This document shows, one piece after another, positions 40,840 to 52,059 of a DNA stretch of 64,000 nt (the stretch's first letter is position 1; every line of letters starts with the position of its first letter). Location of the stretch: contig NZ_VKDB01000006.1 in the NCBI RefSeq assembly GCF_007280555.1, positions 62,001 to 126,000 on the forward strand. The letters run 5' to 3'. The position numbers and the translations under genes were made by a program. Source of the DNA: Deinococcus detaillensis (GTDB taxonomy: Bacteria > Deinococcota > Deinococci > Deinococcales > Deinococcaceae). Below the pieces are notes generated by a model that saw only the letters and a program-made list of their open reading frames with translations, did no database searches and was not told the DNA's origin.

Positions 40840-42485
40840 GTGACCGGTATAGAGAAAACCAACCCCTCGACACTGTTGAGAACGAAATTGAACTCGGCGT
40901 TTTATGGCGCGGTATTCGCCGCCGCTTGCCGATCATTCTCGCGCTGACTTTCCTTATCGGTCTTCTTACCTACTTTTGGTCACGGAGCCAGCCCCGCGTG
41001 TATGAAGCTTCATCAAGCCTGATTACCGTTCGGCCTGCTGACGGTGTAGTGGGAGCCACTTTGCTGCCAGCATCACCTTTACCAGTTGGAGCGCTTGACG
41101 AAGCATTACGGGGCTCAACGGTGGTTGGAAGTGTGATCAGCGCTCTCAATAGTAGCCAGCTTGCACTGACCACGAAAAAAGAGTTGGTCAAAGCATTGCA
41201 GTTCGAATTGCAGAGCAGCAAAATTTCAACGATTGGTCTGACTTCTCAACTCGATCAAGGTGGCAACGGTGTCTATACCATCACTGGTCAGGCTCCTAGC
41301 GCCCAATCCGCTCGGGTGCTGACAAACTTGACCACCCAAGCGCTGCTGAATTGGGATGAGAACCGTGCACTTTTGTCGGTACAACGTGCCCTCAAAGTGC
41401 AGCGTTCTCAGTTGGCTGAAATTGACCAGCAACTCAACGCAGCAGGTTTGCCTGATCTAGAAAGGCAGACGCTCATCACGACGCGTGCACTCACGCAGCG
41501 CAACTTGGCGCAGACCAGTATCTTGGCACAGGCCACAACTGGCTCGCTTTCGCTAGTTTCACCTGCCATCGAACCTCTTAATCCAATTGCGCCCAAGCCG
41601 ACGCGTAATGCCATTTTGGCCAGTCTTCTAACGCTGTTGTTGGGTTTAGGGATTGCGGCGCTGCTGACCGTCACAGACCGAACTATTCGCAGCGAAGAGG
41701 ATTTGCTAACGTTTGGTTTACCGACTTTAGGCATGATTCCCCGACTTCGGAAGCGCGATATTGTGTTGATGGGAATTGTTCGGGCTGCCAGACAAGCTGG
41801 GCTTTATGAGGCGATTGGCTTTCTGCGGGTCAATCTACTGTCAAATATGGATACTCACCAAGGCAAATGCATTATGGTGTCGTCCACGGCACCTGGGGAA
41901 GGAAAGAGCAGTTTGACAGCCACCCTCGCAGATGGAATGGCCTCGTCAGGTCAGCGGGTACTCATCATTGATGCGGATTTGAGACGCGGGACCCAGCAAG
42001 ACGTTTGGAATAAATACCAACGTCAGCATGAGTGGCAGCAGTTGGTTGGTGAAGGTGGGGCACGCAATCTGCAAGAAGCACTGCGTGATCCGGAAAATGT
42101 ACAAGTCATCGAAGCTGAGCCGAATGTGTATTTGCTTCCGGCTGGTCCTGGCCTACATGACAGTTTGACTTTGCTCAACCGCAGCGATCTGGGTGAAATT
42201 TTCAAGCGTTGGGGAGAAAATTACAGTATCGTTCTGATTGATAGTCCTCCATTACTAGCCCTTGCGGACGGTTTGGTATTAGGTAGACACGTTGATGGAG
42301 TTATCCTTGTTACTGAAGCTGGACAAACTACATTGCAAGCGGTAAAACAGGTGATGCGCCGTACTAAAGAAGCAAAAGTACCGATGATGGGCTTCGTTCT
42401 AAACAAAATGACTCAATCGAGCCGTGAGGGTTACGGTTATGGTCAGAACTACAGTTACGCTACTCGCGTTACTGAGGGAAGCTGA
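40836..42485 (+). CDS. Polysaccharide co-polymerase / bacterial tyrosine kinase (Wzc-type)
   Basis: A 549-residue protein from GTG 40836 (GGAG 8 bases upstream); a GTG at 40827 is also open. An N-terminal Wzz domain has a first transmembrane helix ([18 protein letters not shown]) and a second before the kinase domain ([19 protein letters not shown]). The kinase has Walker [21 protein letters not shown], Walker A-prime [13 protein letters not shown] and Walker [15 protein letters not shown]. The C-terminus carries a tyrosine cluster ([10 protein letters not shown]), the usual autophosphorylation tail. It controls chain length and export of the polymer made by the genes downstream. Confidence 0.93.
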   Translation: MSDRYRENQPLDTVENEIELGVLWRGIRRRLPIILALTFLIGLLTYFWSRSQPRVYEASSSLITVRPADGVVGATLLPASPLPVGALDEALRGSTVVGSVISALNSSQLALTTKKELVKALQFELQSSKISTIGLTSQLDQGGNGVYTITGQAPSAQSARVLTNLTTQALLNWDENRALLSVQRALKVQRSQLAEIDQQLNAAGLPDLERQTLITTRALTQRNLAQTSILAQATTGSLSLVSPAIEPLNPIAPKPTRNAILASLLTLLLGLGIAALLTVTDRTIRSEEDLLTFGLPTLGMIPRLRKRDIVLMGIVRAARQAGLYEAIGFLRVNLLSNMDTHQGKCIMVSSTAPGEGKSSLTATLADGMASSGQRVLIIDADLRRGTQQDVWNKYQRQHEWQQLVGEGGARNLQEALRDPENVQVIEAEPNVYLLPAGPGLHDSLTLLNRSDLGEIFKRWGENYSIVLIDSPPLLALADGLVLGRHVDGVILVTEAGQTTLQAVKQVMRRTKEAKVPMMGFVLNKMTQSSREGYGYGQNYSYATRVTEGS

Positions 42486-42487
42486 AG

Positions 42488-43927
42488 ATGGGTCTGCATA
42501 CACCTAGTGCGCCAGCCGTTCGGACGGCTAGTCGTGGCGTTCTGTTGGGTCAGCGTGGAGTATCTCAAGGGGCAGTGCTGGCCTTAAGTGATATTTTGAG
42601 TGGTGTACTGTGCATTGGTTTTACTAATTTAGTATTGAGATTTTTTGGCAAGGTGAGTATCAACTGGGAGACAATCTTAATCTGGTTAGGTGTCTGGCTT
42701 TTCTGGCGCTTTTATCAAGGCCTTTATCCAGGTTATGGCAAATCGCCCCAAACGGAATTACGGCTCCATACGGTCAGTACGGTTCAGGTCTTGCTTGTTC
42801 AACTGGCAGCGGTGCTGGCTTTTGACCGGCTGGCCATTGGTGTGGGTGGAGTGGTAATTGCCTGGCTGCTGATTCTTCTGCTGGCCTTGCTGGTTCGTTA
42901 CGGGGTGCGCTCACTCCTTATTCGGGCAGGCAACTTTGGACGGCCTGTCAGCATCATCGGTGCCGGTCAAACGGCAAGCCTTTTAATTGCTCACTTGCAA
43001 GCCAATCCTGCTTACGGGCTTATTCCCTTGGCGGCCTATGACGATAATCCGGTTTTGCAGGGAACGTTGTTGCATGGTGTTCCCATTCGGGGTTCAATCG
43101 AGCAAGCTTTAACTGATCCTCTTACCGAGCAGGCCTTGATTTCCATTCCCAGTGCTCGCGCAGAGACTCAGCAAAAGTTAGTTAATAGTGTTTACGCGGC
43201 GTTTCCTGTTACCTGGGTCGTCCCAGATCTGTTTGGCATTCCCAATCAGGGCCTCTTGCCACACAACATTGGAAGTATCGCTACTCTGGAGGTTCGCAAT
43301 AATTTGCGGAGTCGGCGTTCTAAGATGGTGAAACGGACGATGGACTTGCTGGCCTCGGTGCTGGGTACACTTGTTATCTCCCCGATTCTGCTTGCGATTG
43401 CTATTGCGATTAAGGTAGACAGTCCCGGCCCCGCTGTTTACCGCGCCCGACGTCTGGGGCGTGACGGTAAGCTTTTTGATTGTTTCAAGTTTCGCAGTAT
43501 GCACCGAGATGCGGAGGCTAAGTTACAAGAAGTTCTGTCTACTGATCCCCAGTTGAAAGCTGAGTTTGAAGCTACTCATAAGCTGAAAGATGATCCTAGA
43601 GTGACGCGGGTAGGAAACCTTCTGAGGAAGACCAGCTTGGACGAGTTTCCTCAGCTCTTTAATGTTATCGTGGGTGAGATGAGTTTGGTTGGGCCACGCC
43701 CTATTGTGGAAGCAGAAGTCGTCAAATATGGCGAAATATACACTGCATATAAGCAGGTGCGCCCAGGCATGACTGGCTACTGGCAAGCTAACGGCCGGAG
43801 CGACACAAGCTATAGCGAGCGTGTGGGCATGGACAGCTTCTATGTAACGAATTGGACACCTTGGCTAGATTTAGTGATTTTGATTCAAACAGTGAGGGTG
43901 GTACTTATGGGAAAGGGCGCATATTGA
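42488..43927 (+). CDS. Undecaprenyl-phosphate sugar phosphotransferase (WbaP/WcaJ type)
   Basis: A 479-residue membrane enzyme that starts polysaccharide synthesis by placing a sugar-1-phosphate on undecaprenyl phosphate. Four N-terminal helices precede a CoA-binding-like fold ([17 protein letters not shown]). The C-terminal polyprenol phosphate transferase domain has [66 protein letters not shown] and [15 protein letters not shown]. Its stop overlaps the flippase start. GC content begins to fall within this gene. Confidence 0.94.
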   Translation: MGLHTPSAPAVRTASRGVLLGQRGVSQGAVLALSDILSGVLCIGFTNLVLRFFGKVSINWETILIWLGVWLFWRFYQGLYPGYGKSPQTELRLHTVSTVQVLLVQLAAVLAFDRLAIGVGGVVIAWLLILLLALLVRYGVRSLLIRAGNFGRPVSIIGAGQTASLLIAHLQANPAYGLIPLAAYDDNPVLQGTLLHGVPIRGSIEQALTDPLTEQALISIPSARAETQQKLVNSVYAAFPVTWVVPDLFGIPNQGLLPHNIGSIATLEVRNNLRSRRSKMVKRTMDLLASVLGTLVISPILLAIAIAIKVDSPGPAVYRARRLGRDGKLFDCFKFRSMHRDAEAKLQEVLSTDPQLKAEFEATHKLKDDPRVTRVGNLLRKTSLDEFPQLFNVIVGEMSLVGPRPIVEAEVVKYGEIYTAYKQVRPGMTGYWQANGRSDTSYSERVGMDSFYVTNWTPWLDLVILIQTVRVVLMGKGAY

Positions 43928-45165
43928 AAAATATGCCTAAGCTCTTAAGCTATCTGTCTCTTTATGGTGCTCATGGCCTAAAAGTATTCTCATTCATAAT
44001 CTTGATCCCCCACTTTACATCTATCTTCCCAAAATCGGTTTGGGGCCAGATTTTAACTGTGCAAGCCTTGGCGTTGTGGTTCCAGATCATTATAGAGTAT
44101 GGATTTAACCTGTCTGCGACCCGGAGTATATCGCGCGTCAAAGCTGACGAGCTGGCAATATCTTCACTAGTAGCAGGAGTTATGGGAGCGAAAATAATAC
44201 TTTCGTTAATTGTCATTGCCCTATCTATTTTAAGCGTCTTATTTCTAGATAGCATTTCTGGCTTAGGTCACCTCGTTTTTTGCGCAACTGTTTTTGCTAT
44301 TGCTCAAGGTTTTAATCCAATATGGTATTTCTTGGCCAGAGGTAAATTTACAGCTTATGCCTCGATAGACTTTATAAATAGGTTTCTTTATCTGGTAGCC
44401 TGTTTCTTCCTAATCAAGCATGAAAACCAAGGGCAAATGATATTTATCTACGGATCTTTGACTGCCTTATTTGCGAATATGTACGGATATTTTGTTATGA
44501 ACAAACAAATTGGTCTCAAACTACCTGATTTATATAGCTCTCTAAGAGCTCTTAGGGAAGGAGCTGGGCTTTTCGCATTCGTGGGTATAACTAGTGTCTA
44601 TACAACGCTCAATGTCGTAATTCTAGGTTTTTCGCAAAGCTCGTCGCTTGTCGCTTTATATGGTACTGCTGATAGAGTGGTTCGTGCGATTGGTGGAGTA
44701 TTTGAGCCGCTGAATAGAATCGCCTACGCAAATTTATCTTATCTTTACCACGTAGACAGACAAAAAGCCATGATTTTATTGAGAAAATCCTCACTGACCT
44801 TGGCGCTTTTTGGTCTAGCTGTATTTATATTTGGTGAAACTTTTGCCTCCGCACTCATTAAACTATTTCTTCCAAATTATTTGGAGGCGACAGTTTATGT
44901 AAAAATCCTGCTTTTTTTCATACCTGTCCTGATACTCAATAACATATACGGACTTTATATTATGTTACCTAATAAGATGGATAGGCAATTCAATGTCTCG
45001 TTTATCGTGGCCAGCATTTTAAGTTTTATCGCCATGGTTTGGCTAATCCCCCGATATGGAGCCACTGCACTGGCTTGGATAACAGTCGCTACAGAAGGGC
45101 TAGCCTGTGTGTTTATGGTAATACAGGTTTCCGCTAGTGGAATTCTTACTGAAAAGGAAGTGTGA
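43924..45165 (+). CDS. Wzx-type polysaccharide flippase
   Basis: A 413-residue protein with about 12 transmembrane helices. I prefer the TTG at 43924, which overlaps the previous stop (TTGA) and has AAAGGG upstream; ATG 43933 is an alternative. The fold of the polysaccharide transporter family is seen in [35 protein letters not shown] and [15 protein letters not shown]. It flips the lipid-linked repeat unit to the outer face. The gene is strongly AT-rich compared with chromosomal neighbours. Confidence 0.87.
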   Translation: MKNMPKLLSYLSLYGAHGLKVFSFIILIPHFTSIFPKSVWGQILTVQALALWFQIIIEYGFNLSATRSISRVKADELAISSLVAGVMGAKIILSLIVIALSILSVLFLDSISGLGHLVFCATVFAIAQGFNPIWYFLARGKFTAYASIDFINRFLYLVACFFLIKHENQGQMIFIYGSLTALFANMYGYFVMNKQIGLKLPDLYSSLRALREGAGLFAFVGITSVYTTLNVVILGFSQSSSLVALYGTADRVVRAIGGVFEPLNRIAYANLSYLYHVDRQKAMILLRKSSLTLALFGLAVFIFGETFASALIKLFLPNYLEATVYVKILLFFIPVLILNNIYGLYIMLPNKMDRQFNVSFIVASILSFIAMVWLIPRYGATALAWITVATEGLACVFMVIQVSASGILTEKEV

Positions 45166-45168
45166 TTT

Positions 45169-45813
45169 GTGATGATTAAATCTGCTCTAATCAAAATCAA
45201 GAACCGAGGCTTCAGATTTGTCTTTGGAAGGGTTTTTGATCGAATAGTGTCATATTCAGTTGCCTCAGCAAACAACTATAGCAAAGATTTTTATATACAT
45301 CATAGCGTTATCTGGCAAGGCGGAAGGCACATAAAAGTAGGCAAGAGTTTTGTATCCGGACGTAATTGCCGAATAGAAGCCATACTAAACTATGCTGGGA
45401 TGACCTTTATACCCCGTATAGAGTTCGGCGATAACGTAACACTCAATGACAATATCCATATCGGCTGTGCTAGGTCAGTTACCATAGGCAATAATGTGCT
45501 CATGGCAAGCAATATCTTCATAAGTGATCACAATCATGGGAAATATTCGGGGACAAATCAAGACAGCCCCTTAACTCCTCCAGAGCACCGTGATCTAGAT
45601 GTTAGTGATGTGTTTATCGGAAACAACGTGTGGATCGGTGAATCTGCGAGCATCCTTCCTGGAGTTATCATTGGAGAAGGCTGTATCGTCGGAGCAAACA
45701 GCGTCGTCACGAAAGATATTCCGAAATTCTGTATAGTGGCCGGAAATCCCGCCAGAATCCTGAAATACTATGACGAAAAGAGTAGAGTGTGGAGAAGAGC
45801 TGATGACCGTTAA
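45169..45813 (+). CDS. Hexapeptide-repeat acyltransferase
   Basis: A 214-residue protein from GTG 45169 (ATG 45172 also possible). Left-handed beta-helix rungs run from VSGRNCRIEA to VIIGEGCIVGANSVVTKDIP, closing with the xenobiotic-acetyltransferase-like VAGNPARILKYY. The catalytic His lies in SDHNHGKYSG. It probably O-acetylates the repeat unit. Its last bases overlap the next gene's start. Confidence 0.88.
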   Translation: MMIKSALIKIKNRGFRFVFGRVFDRIVSYSVASANNYSKDFYIHHSVIWQGGRHIKVGKSFVSGRNCRIEAILNYAGMTFIPRIEFGDNVTLNDNIHIGCARSVTIGNNVLMASNIFISDHNHGKYSGTNQDSPLTPPEHRDLDVSDVFIGNNVWIGESASILPGVIIGEGCIVGANSVVTKDIPKFCIVAGNPARILKYYDEKSRVWRRADDR

Positions 45814-46543
45814 AGACACGTCGTCTATGAGGAATATGATAAGTGTATGCATGGCAACTTACAACGGGGAAAGACATATCGCTGAACAGCTTTCAAGTAT
45901 CATCTCTCAAATCAGTGAGTACGATGAAATTGTGATTGTCGATGATTGTAGCAGTGATTTTACGCTGGAGATAGTGAGAGGATTCGATGATCCCAGAATA
46001 CGGATATTTAGGAATTCAAAAAATTTGGGGGTCATCAGAACGTTTGAAAAAGCCATAGAGGAGTCGATCGGCGATCTGATATTCCTTAGTGATCAGGACG
46101 ACGTTTGGATGCCTTGCAAAGTTCAAACATCATTAGAAATCTTCGACGGGCAACACGCTGATCTGATTTTAGCTGACGCATATATATTAGTCGATGGATC
46201 AGTACAACTGGACACTTTCTTTGAGTTTAGGAGATCATCTCTGGGATTTACCAGAAATTTCTTCAAAAACTCATTTGTAGGATGTTGCATGTCTTTCAGA
46301 TCATCTATGAAAGATTATTTCCTTCCTTTCCCTGATATTATCTCCATGCACGATTTTTGGATAGGAGAAATCATCTCAGTTTTTGGAAGTGTTGTCAAAA
46401 CAGATGAACGAATGATTTTATATCGTAGGCACGAGAATAACGTTACCGATATGTCGAGGTCATCTATTCCAAAAATCGTGGTGATGAGATTTAAGAATTT
46501 CTACGCGCTTTTTATAAGAATAGTAGGTATTAAATTCTTATGA
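45803..46543 (+). CDS. Family 2 glycosyltransferase
   Basis: A 246-residue GT-A enzyme from ATG 45803 (GGAG 8 bases upstream). A longer frame from 45770 lies within the previous gene and lacks a ribosome site. The nucleotide-sugar site begins ISVCMATYNGERHIAEQL, followed by IVIVDDCSSD. The DxD is in FLSDQDDVWMP, and FVGCCMSFRSSM and HDFWIGEI follow. This is the rhamnosyl/galactosyl GT2 type of O-antigen clusters. AT-rich. Confidence 0.9.
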   Translation: MTVKDTSSMRNMISVCMATYNGERHIAEQLSSIISQISEYDEIVIVDDCSSDFTLEIVRGFDDPRIRIFRNSKNLGVIRTFEKAIEESIGDLIFLSDQDDVWMPCKVQTSLEIFDGQHADLILADAYILVDGSVQLDTFFEFRRSSLGFTRNFFKNSFVGCCMSFRSSMKDYFLPFPDIISMHDFWIGEIISVFGSVVKTDERMILYRRHENNVTDMSRSSIPKIVVMRFKNFYALFIRIVGIKFL

Positions 46544-47829
46544 TTAATATCAAATTCTTCTTCAATCCATGGTTTCCGCTTTTTCTAAATTTTATACTGG
46601 GATTAATTGCTATATTTATTCCCAATTACTTTTATCTTTCAAGAATAAACGAGAAATCCATGATTACATTCAACCCACTAGTTTTTATGTGGATAACCGT
46701 ATGTTGTGTGTTTTATGCAATTGGAGTCACAGTTTTCGATAAACTGGTTCCAACTGTTCGAGATAGTCGGCTACTAACGACTAAGAAACAGAGTCAAAAA
46801 GCAATCTACAGGATTATATTCTTGGTTCTGCTGGCTTCAGTTTTAAATCTTCTTGGCTTGATACAGCTCTACAAGATATTTGGCTTGTCAGGGCTTATTG
46901 ATACAATTTTAGGTAGAGGGAGCACAGATCTTAGATTAACAGTATATTACGCCCTTAAAACAGTCAATACGGGCTGGGCTATAGCGTTCACGGTGCCCGT
47001 AATCTGTGTGGCTTACGTTTCATTAGTATTGACTAAAAATAGATTGTTGGGCTACATATTCTATCTGTTGCTGACTCTTCACTTTTTACTCATCGCTATG
47101 ACTCAGACAAAAGGACCTGTACTTATAATTATATTCGCTCTAGTAGTGTGTGCATGGATGATGAAATATCCCAAAATGTTTTTAAGAAAAAGAGATCTTT
47201 TTTATATCCTGGTCGTATTGTTCCTTTCAGTAACCATCTTTTTGGTTTTACAGTCGAGGAGAAATGGGTTCGTTTTGTCCTACGAAGGATTTATAAACGA
47301 AATTGCTTCCTATACTGTAGTCTCTTTTAACAGACTTGCATATCTACTTTCTCATAAACTCACTATTCCCAATATGTTTGAAGGTTTCTGGACGAACAGA
47401 TGGTTCTGGGGCTTACCTGGAGAACAATATACTGACCAAGTCTTGCACAATCTTCAATTTGATATTCCTACTGATGCCTTTAATGCTTGGCTTGACACTT
47501 TTAAGTCAGTTGCTCGCTCAGGACTGAACAGGGACTATATCTGGGTTACCACTTACGGCGAGGCTTTTGCTGACTATAGTTGGTTTGGCTGCCTATGGTT
47601 CTTACTTTATGGATTCTTTGCAAAATTTGCCTACCATGATATATTACTGGGAAATCTAAGGGCTTATGCACTCTACCCTTTTGTAATACAATGTAATTTT
47701 CAATGGTTTGCCGGTGCTAATATAGGTACAAGGGCGACCTTATTTTGCATCCTCATAAGTCTATTCCTAGGTATGAGAAGAGTAGTTTTTTCTACCAATA
47801 AGATGGAAGACGAGGGAAATTATGTCTAA
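46540..47829 (+). CDS. Wzy-type polysaccharide polymerase (putative)
   Basis: A 429-residue protein with about 11-12 transmembrane helices, starting ATG 46540 in an ATGA overlap with the glycosyltransferase. It has a long loop in the second half (GLNRDYIWVTTYGEAFADY). Sequence conservation in Wzy is very low; the call rests on topology, the loop and position among the flippase and glycosyltransferases. AT-rich. Confidence 0.72.
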   Translation: MINIKFFFNPWFPLFLNFILGLIAIFIPNYFYLSRINEKSMITFNPLVFMWITVCCVFYAIGVTVFDKLVPTVRDSRLLTTKKQSQKAIYRIIFLVLLASVLNLLGLIQLYKIFGLSGLIDTILGRGSTDLRLTVYYALKTVNTGWAIAFTVPVICVAYVSLVLTKNRLLGYIFYLLLTLHFLLIAMTQTKGPVLIIIFALVVCAWMMKYPKMFLRKRDLFYILVVLFLSVTIFLVLQSRRNGFVLSYEGFINEIASYTVVSFNRLAYLLSHKLTIPNMFEGFWTNRWFWGLPGEQYTDQVLHNLQFDIPTDAFNAWLDTFKSVARSGLNRDYIWVTTYGEAFADYSWFGCLWFLLYGFFAKFAYHDILLGNLRAYALYPFVIQCNFQWFAGANIGTRATLFCILISLFLGMRRVVFSTNKMEDEGNYV

Positions 47830-48766
47830 ACAAACAAAGGAAGACTACTTTAGATCCGTAACTATAGTACCGTACCTCGATTCGCCAGATGAAATGGACT
47901 TTTTGATTAGTCAACATAGCAATGCTTCACAACCAATAATTATATTGGACTCCGATTCTTCTATCGAGCCATCATGCAAGAATCTGGCTCTTCAATATGT
48001 CGTTATTGAGAAGAGACATTTTAATCATGGCAGCACTCGCAATCTCGGGGCAAAGCTGGCTCGCGAGCAAGATGCAGCGATTCTGGTATTCATGACACAG
48101 GATGCCCTGCCCACTGATACGCGTTGGCTTGAGGAACTCACCGCCCCTATTGCTTCTGGTGAGGCCGTCGCCACTTTTGCCCGGCAGTTGCCCAGGCCGG
48201 GTGCCTCGCTCCTTGAACAGTTCTCGCGTTATTTCAATTACCCAGATACCAGTCGCTCACGCAGACAATCTGATATCAAGCAACTGGGTGTTAAGGCATT
48301 CTTTTTCTCAAATGTCTGCTCAGCTGTGCGGGCCGATGTGTTCTGGGAGGTCGGCGGTTTTCCCGAAGATGTTATTATGAATGAAGATATGATGATGGCG
48401 GCCCAACTGTTATTGGCGGGCTACACCATCAAGTATGTGGCCGAATCGGAAGTCATTCATTCACATGATTACACCCTCAAGCAGCAATTTCGGCGCAACT
48501 TTGATGTCGGTGCTTTTTTTGCAGACGCTGGCCCACTTCTGGCAGGTGCGCGAGTTAGTGGCGAAGGATTGCGCTTTGTGCGTGAGCAGATGCGCTACGT
48601 AGTGCGGCATGGTCGTGCCGATCTGCTGCCACTGGTTGTTCTGGAGGCGGCAGCCAAGTTCACAGCGTTCCAATTGGGTAAGCGTCACACCCTTCTCCCA
48701 CTTGGTATTAAGAAAAAACTGAGCATGCACAGTTACCACTGGGATCAATACAAGGAGACTCTATGA
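47822..48766 (+). CDS. Rhamnosyltransferase-like family 2 glycosyltransferase, composition-mosaic
   Basis: A 314-residue GT2 enzyme. Residues from about 65 on match dTDP-rhamnose-type rhamnosyltransferases: FNHGSTRNLGAKLA, FMTQDALPTDTRWL, FFFSNVCSAVRADVFWEVGGFPED and the catalytic MNEDMMMAAQLL. The first 60 residues (VTIVPYLDSPDEMDFLI, IILDSDSSIEPSC) are less typical, and their DNA is AT-rich. From about 48,010 the composition returns to the GC-rich chromosomal type. GAGGG before the ATG at 47822 supports the start. It immediately precedes the dTDP-rhamnose genes. Confidence 0.85.
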   Translation: MSKQTKEDYFRSVTIVPYLDSPDEMDFLISQHSNASQPIIILDSDSSIEPSCKNLALQYVVIEKRHFNHGSTRNLGAKLAREQDAAILVFMTQDALPTDTRWLEELTAPIASGEAVATFARQLPRPGASLLEQFSRYFNYPDTSRSRRQSDIKQLGVKAFFFSNVCSAVRADVFWEVGGFPEDVIMNEDMMMAAQLLLAGYTIKYVAESEVIHSHDYTLKQQFRRNFDVGAFFADAGPLLAGARVSGEGLRFVREQMRYVVRHGRADLLPLVVLEAAAKFTAFQLGKRHTLLPLGIKKKLSMHSYHWDQYKETL

Positions 48767-49803
48767 CCCGACTTCATCCCATCAACCTTCTCGTTACCGG
48801 CGGCTGCGGCTTTATCGGCAGCAACTTCGTTCGTTACTGGATGCGGCAGCACCCTGAAAGCAAAGTCGTGGTCTATGACAAGCTGACGTATGCGGGCCGC
48901 AAAGAGAACCTGGCCGATCTGTGGGACAGCCCCAACCTCAGCCTGGTGGTGGGCGACATCGGCGATATGGACGCGGTGCGCCGCGCTTGCCAGGACAACG
49001 CCATTGATCTGATCGTCAATTTCGCCGCCGAAACCCACGTGGACCAGAGCATCCTGGGGCCGCTGGTCTTCACTGACACCAACGTGCGCGGCACCCACGT
49101 CCTGCTGGAAGTTGCCCGAGAACTCAGCATTCGGCTGCATCACATCAGCACCGATGAAGTGTACGGACACATCAGAGACGATCACCAGAGCGTGGAAACT
49201 GACGAACTCGCACCGCGCAGCCCTTACGCCGCTAGTAAAGCTGCCGCCGACCAACTGGTGCAGGCCTACGCCATCACCTACGGCATTCCCGTGACCATCA
49301 CGCGCGGGGCCAACAACGTGGGGCCTTATCAGTATCCTGAGAAAGCCGTGCCGCTGTTCAGCACCAACGCCATTCTGAACGAGCCGATTCCGGTTTACGG
49401 CGACGGTTTGCAGATGCGCGACTACGCCCACGTTCACGATCACTGCACTGGCATTGAAACGGTGTTGCTGCGCGGCATCATCGGTGAAGTTTACAACGTC
49501 GGCACCGGACGCGAGATGACCAACCTGGAAATGGTGGACATCGTGCTGGACACGCTGGACAAGGATCACGCGCTGGTCAAGCACGTCACCGACCGGCCCG
49601 GCCATGACCGCCGCTACAGCATGAACGTGGATAAACTCAGGGCACTGGGCTGGCAACCCCAGTACGACCCCAAACAGGCGGTAGCTGAAGCGGCCAGATG
49701 GTACGCCGAGAACCGGACGTGGTGGGAGCCGATCCGCAGTGGCGAATTCCGCGAGTACTACGAAAAGCAGTACGCCGAGCGCTTGGCTGGAGCGGGTCAG
49801 TGA
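48763..49803 (+). CDS. rmlB: dTDP-glucose 4,6-dehydratase
   Basis: A 346-residue extended SDR. The NAD motif is [30 protein letters not shown] is present, and the active site carries HISTDEVYG and the YxxxK in [30 protein letters not shown] follows. It converts dTDP-glucose to the 4-keto-6-deoxy sugar, step two of dTDP-rhamnose synthesis. AAGGAG precedes the ATG, and the start overlaps the previous stop (ATGA). Confidence 0.97.
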   Translation: MTRLHPINLLVTGGCGFIGSNFVRYWMRQHPESKVVVYDKLTYAGRKENLADLWDSPNLSLVVGDIGDMDAVRRACQDNAIDLIVNFAAETHVDQSILGPLVFTDTNVRGTHVLLEVARELSIRLHHISTDEVYGHIRDDHQSVETDELAPRSPYAASKAAADQLVQAYAITYGIPVTITRGANNVGPYQYPEKAVPLFSTNAILNEPIPVYGDGLQMRDYAHVHDHCTGIETVLLRGIIGEVYNVGTGREMTNLEMVDIVLDTLDKDHALVKHVTDRPGHDRRYSMNVDKLRALGWQPQYDPKQAVAEAARWYAENRTWWEPIRSGEFREYYEKQYAERLAGAGQ

Positions 49804-50702
49804 CGGCAGCGGCCTCAAGTCGCAGGGGCATCATTTTGGCGGGTGGCAGCGGGACACGCCTTTATCCGGCGACGCTGGCGGTCAGCAAGCAGCTCCTCCC
49901 CATTTACGATAAGCCGATGATCTATTATCCGCTGACTACTTTAATGCTTGGCGGTATTCGCGAAATTCTGATTATCTCGACGCCTGAAGATACCCCGCGC
50001 TTCAAACAGCTTCTCGGCGACGGCTCGCAGTGGGGCATTGAACTTGAATACGCCGTGCAGCCGAAACCGGAAGGTCTGGCCCAAGCTTTCCTGATCGGCG
50101 AAGACTTTGTGCGGGACCATGACAGCGCCCTGATTCTCGGCGACAACATTTTTTACGGCAATGATCTTTCCGACTTGATGAACGCGGCCAACCAAAAAAC
50201 GGAGGGAGCCACTGTCTTTGCTTATCAAGTCAGCGATCCGGAGCGGTACGGCGTCGTTGATTTCGACGATCAAGGTCGGGCAATTTCCTTGGAAGAAAAG
50301 CCAGCCAAGCCTAAATCGGATTTTGCGGTGACGGGCCTTTACTTCTACGATCAGAATATTGTCGAGATCGTGAAGGGGATTCGGCCCTCCGCACGCGGCG
50401 AGCTGGAAATCACCGACGTCAACATTCACTACCTGGAAGCGGGCTTGCTCGATGTTCAGTTGATGCGCCGGGGCTTTGCTTGGCTGGACACTGGCACGCA
50501 CGAGAGCTTATTGGAAGCCAGCAGTTTTATTCAGACCATTGAACACCGGCAAGGCTTAAAAGTGGCCGCCCCCGAAGAAATCGCCTGGCGCAATCACTGG
50601 ATCAGCACGGAAATGCTAATTGAGCAAGCCCAGAAGCTCGCCAAAAACAAATACGGCCAATATTTGCTGAAACTCAGCACCGAACACCGGAGCCAGTTAT
50701 GA
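49800..50702 (+). CDS. rmlA: Glucose-1-phosphate thymidylyltransferase, short form
   Basis: A 300-residue enzyme from GTG 49800, in a GTGA overlap with rmlB; a longer upstream frame lies inside rml[39 protein letters not shown] (given as start and end only, residues about 7-45) is the family signature. [26 protein letters not shown] and the metal site [14 protein letters not shown] follow. It makes dTDP-glucose, step one of the rhamnose pathway. Confidence 0.97.
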   Translation: MTAAASSRRGIILAGGSGTRLYPATLAVSKQLLPIYDKPMIYYPLTTLMLGGIREILIISTPEDTPRFKQLLGDGSQWGIELEYAVQPKPEGLAQAFLIGEDFVRDHDSALILGDNIFYGNDLSDLMNAANQKTEGATVFAYQVSDPERYGVVDFDDQGRAISLEEKPAKPKSDFAVTGLYFYDQNIVEIVKGIRPSARGELEITDVNIHYLEAGLLDVQLMRRGFAWLDTGTHESLLEASSFIQTIEHRQGLKVAAPEEIAWRNHWISTEMLIEQAQKLAKNKYGQYLLKLSTEHRSQL

Positions 50703-51253
50703 CTGACCCAGACCACAAAATCAAGTTAGAAACTCAGTACGCCCAGGCGCTCAAGTTCGAGGCGTATCCCGCCGCGCCGCAGATCGAGGGCGTCTGGTTT
50801 CACGCGCTCAAGAAAAATCGTAGCGAGAATGGGGCCTTTATGGAGTACCTGCGCCTGGGTGACGGGGGCGTTGAGGGGTTGCCGGGCCAGCTCACGCCGC
50901 GTCAGATCAGCGTGTCGTGGGCGGCGGCGGGGCGCGTCAACGCCTTTCATATTCACGTCAAGGAAGAGCAGAACGAGATCTGGTGCGTGATCGGCGGGCA
51001 ACTGATGATCTGGCTGGTGGATTGCCGTGAGAACAGCCCGACTGCTGGTGTGAAGCGCAAATTGGTCTTTAGCGGCGAGCAGCCGATGATGGTCTATATC
51101 CCCAGTGGCGTCGCACACGGTTACCAAGCTGGCGATCAGGGAGCGACGCTCATCTACGCGATGGACGCCCAATTCAACTTGGCCAACCCCAACGAAGGCC
51201 GCTTGCCGTGGAACTTTTTCGGTGACGATCTGTGGGCCGAGGACATGGGGTGA
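50699..51253 (+). CDS. rmlC: dTDP-4-dehydrorhamnose 3,5-epimerase family protein
   Basis: A 184-residue cupin epimerase with an ATGA overlap with rmlA. The catalytic His region is [16 protein letters not shown], and [25 protein letters not shown] is the conserved second half. It epimerises the 4-keto sugar at C3 and C5. Position between rmlA and rmlD supports the call, although the N-terminal part is diverged from classic RmlC. Confidence 0.9.
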   Translation: MTDPDHKIKLETQYAQALKFEAYPAAPQIEGVWFHALKKNRSENGAFMEYLRLGDGGVEGLPGQLTPRQISVSWAAAGRVNAFHIHVKEEQNEIWCVIGGQLMIWLVDCRENSPTAGVKRKLVFSGEQPMMVYIPSGVAHGYQAGDQGATLIYAMDAQFNLANPNEGRLPWNFFGDDLWAEDMG

Positions 51254-52059
51254 GGAGTGGAGTGGTCAACCGGAGGAGTGGCCCCATACGGGTGCTGCCC
51301 ACGACGACAGTTCGTTCACGACGACAAGTCAAAATCCTGATCACTGGCGGTAGTGGGCGGCTTGGAACAGAGCTGCGCGACCTCATTCCTGACTTGGTTG
51401 CGCCCAGCAGCGCCGAACTCAACTTGACTGACGCTCAGAGTGTGTTGGAAGTGGTTCGCCGCGAACAGCCGGACATCATTGTTCATACGGCGGCCTACAC
51501 CAATGTGGGCGGCGCAGAGAAAGAGCGGGCCAAGTGCTGGGCGGTGAATGTGGAAGGAACGCGCCATATCGCTCAGGCGGCCAATGAAGTCGGCGCGAAG
51601 CTGGTTCATATCAGCACCGATTACGTGTTCGACGGCCAAACCGGGAATTACCAGGAAGACGACACGATGGGGCCAGTCGTCAACTATTATTCGCTGACCA
51701 AGCTGGTGGCCGAGGAAGCTGCCCGCGCCGCCGGGTCACACCTCATCATTCGCACCAGCTTCCGCCCCCGCGAGTTCGCTTATCCGGTGGCATTTAGCGA
51801 CGTCTTTACCGGCCAAGATTACGTGGACATTATCGCCCCGGAGGTCGCCTTGGCCGTCCAGCACGCCCTAGTAATCTCAGATGAGGTGCTGCATATTGCC
51901 ACCGAACGCAAAAGTGTTTATGAGCTGGCCCGCCGCCGCAAGCCGGATGTGCGTGAAGGAACGCGGGCCGAAGCAGGCGTGACCTTACCCGGAGACGTGA
52001 GCTTGAATACGGGGCGGTGGGAAGTCTTAAAAGCCGAGCTTACGAACGCCGAAGCCTGA
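51250..52059 (+). CDS. rmlD: dTDP-4-dehydrorhamnose reductase
   Basis: A 269-residue SDR. I start at GTG 51250 (GTGA overlap with rmlC, GAGG 7 bases upstream); GTG 51292 is an alternative that trims a basic leader. KILITGGSGRLGTELRDL is the NAD(P) motif. VHTAAYTNVGGAEKE, LVHISTDYVFDGQTG and YYSLTKLVAEE (the Tyr-xxx-Lys pair) follow. It gives dTDP-L-rhamnose, the last step. Its 3' end overlaps the convergent gene by 20 bases. Confidence 0.94.
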   Translation: MRSGVVNRRSGPIRVLPTTTVRSRRQVKILITGGSGRLGTELRDLIPDLVAPSSAELNLTDAQSVLEVVRREQPDIIVHTAAYTNVGGAEKERAKCWAVNVEGTRHIAQAANEVGAKLVHISTDYVFDGQTGNYQEDDTMGPVVNYYSLTKLVAEEAARAAGSHLIIRTSFRPREFAYPVAFSDVFTGQDYVDIIAPEVALAVQHALVISDEVLHIATERKSVYELARRRKPDVREGTRAEAGVTLPGDVSLNTGRWEVLKAELTNAEA

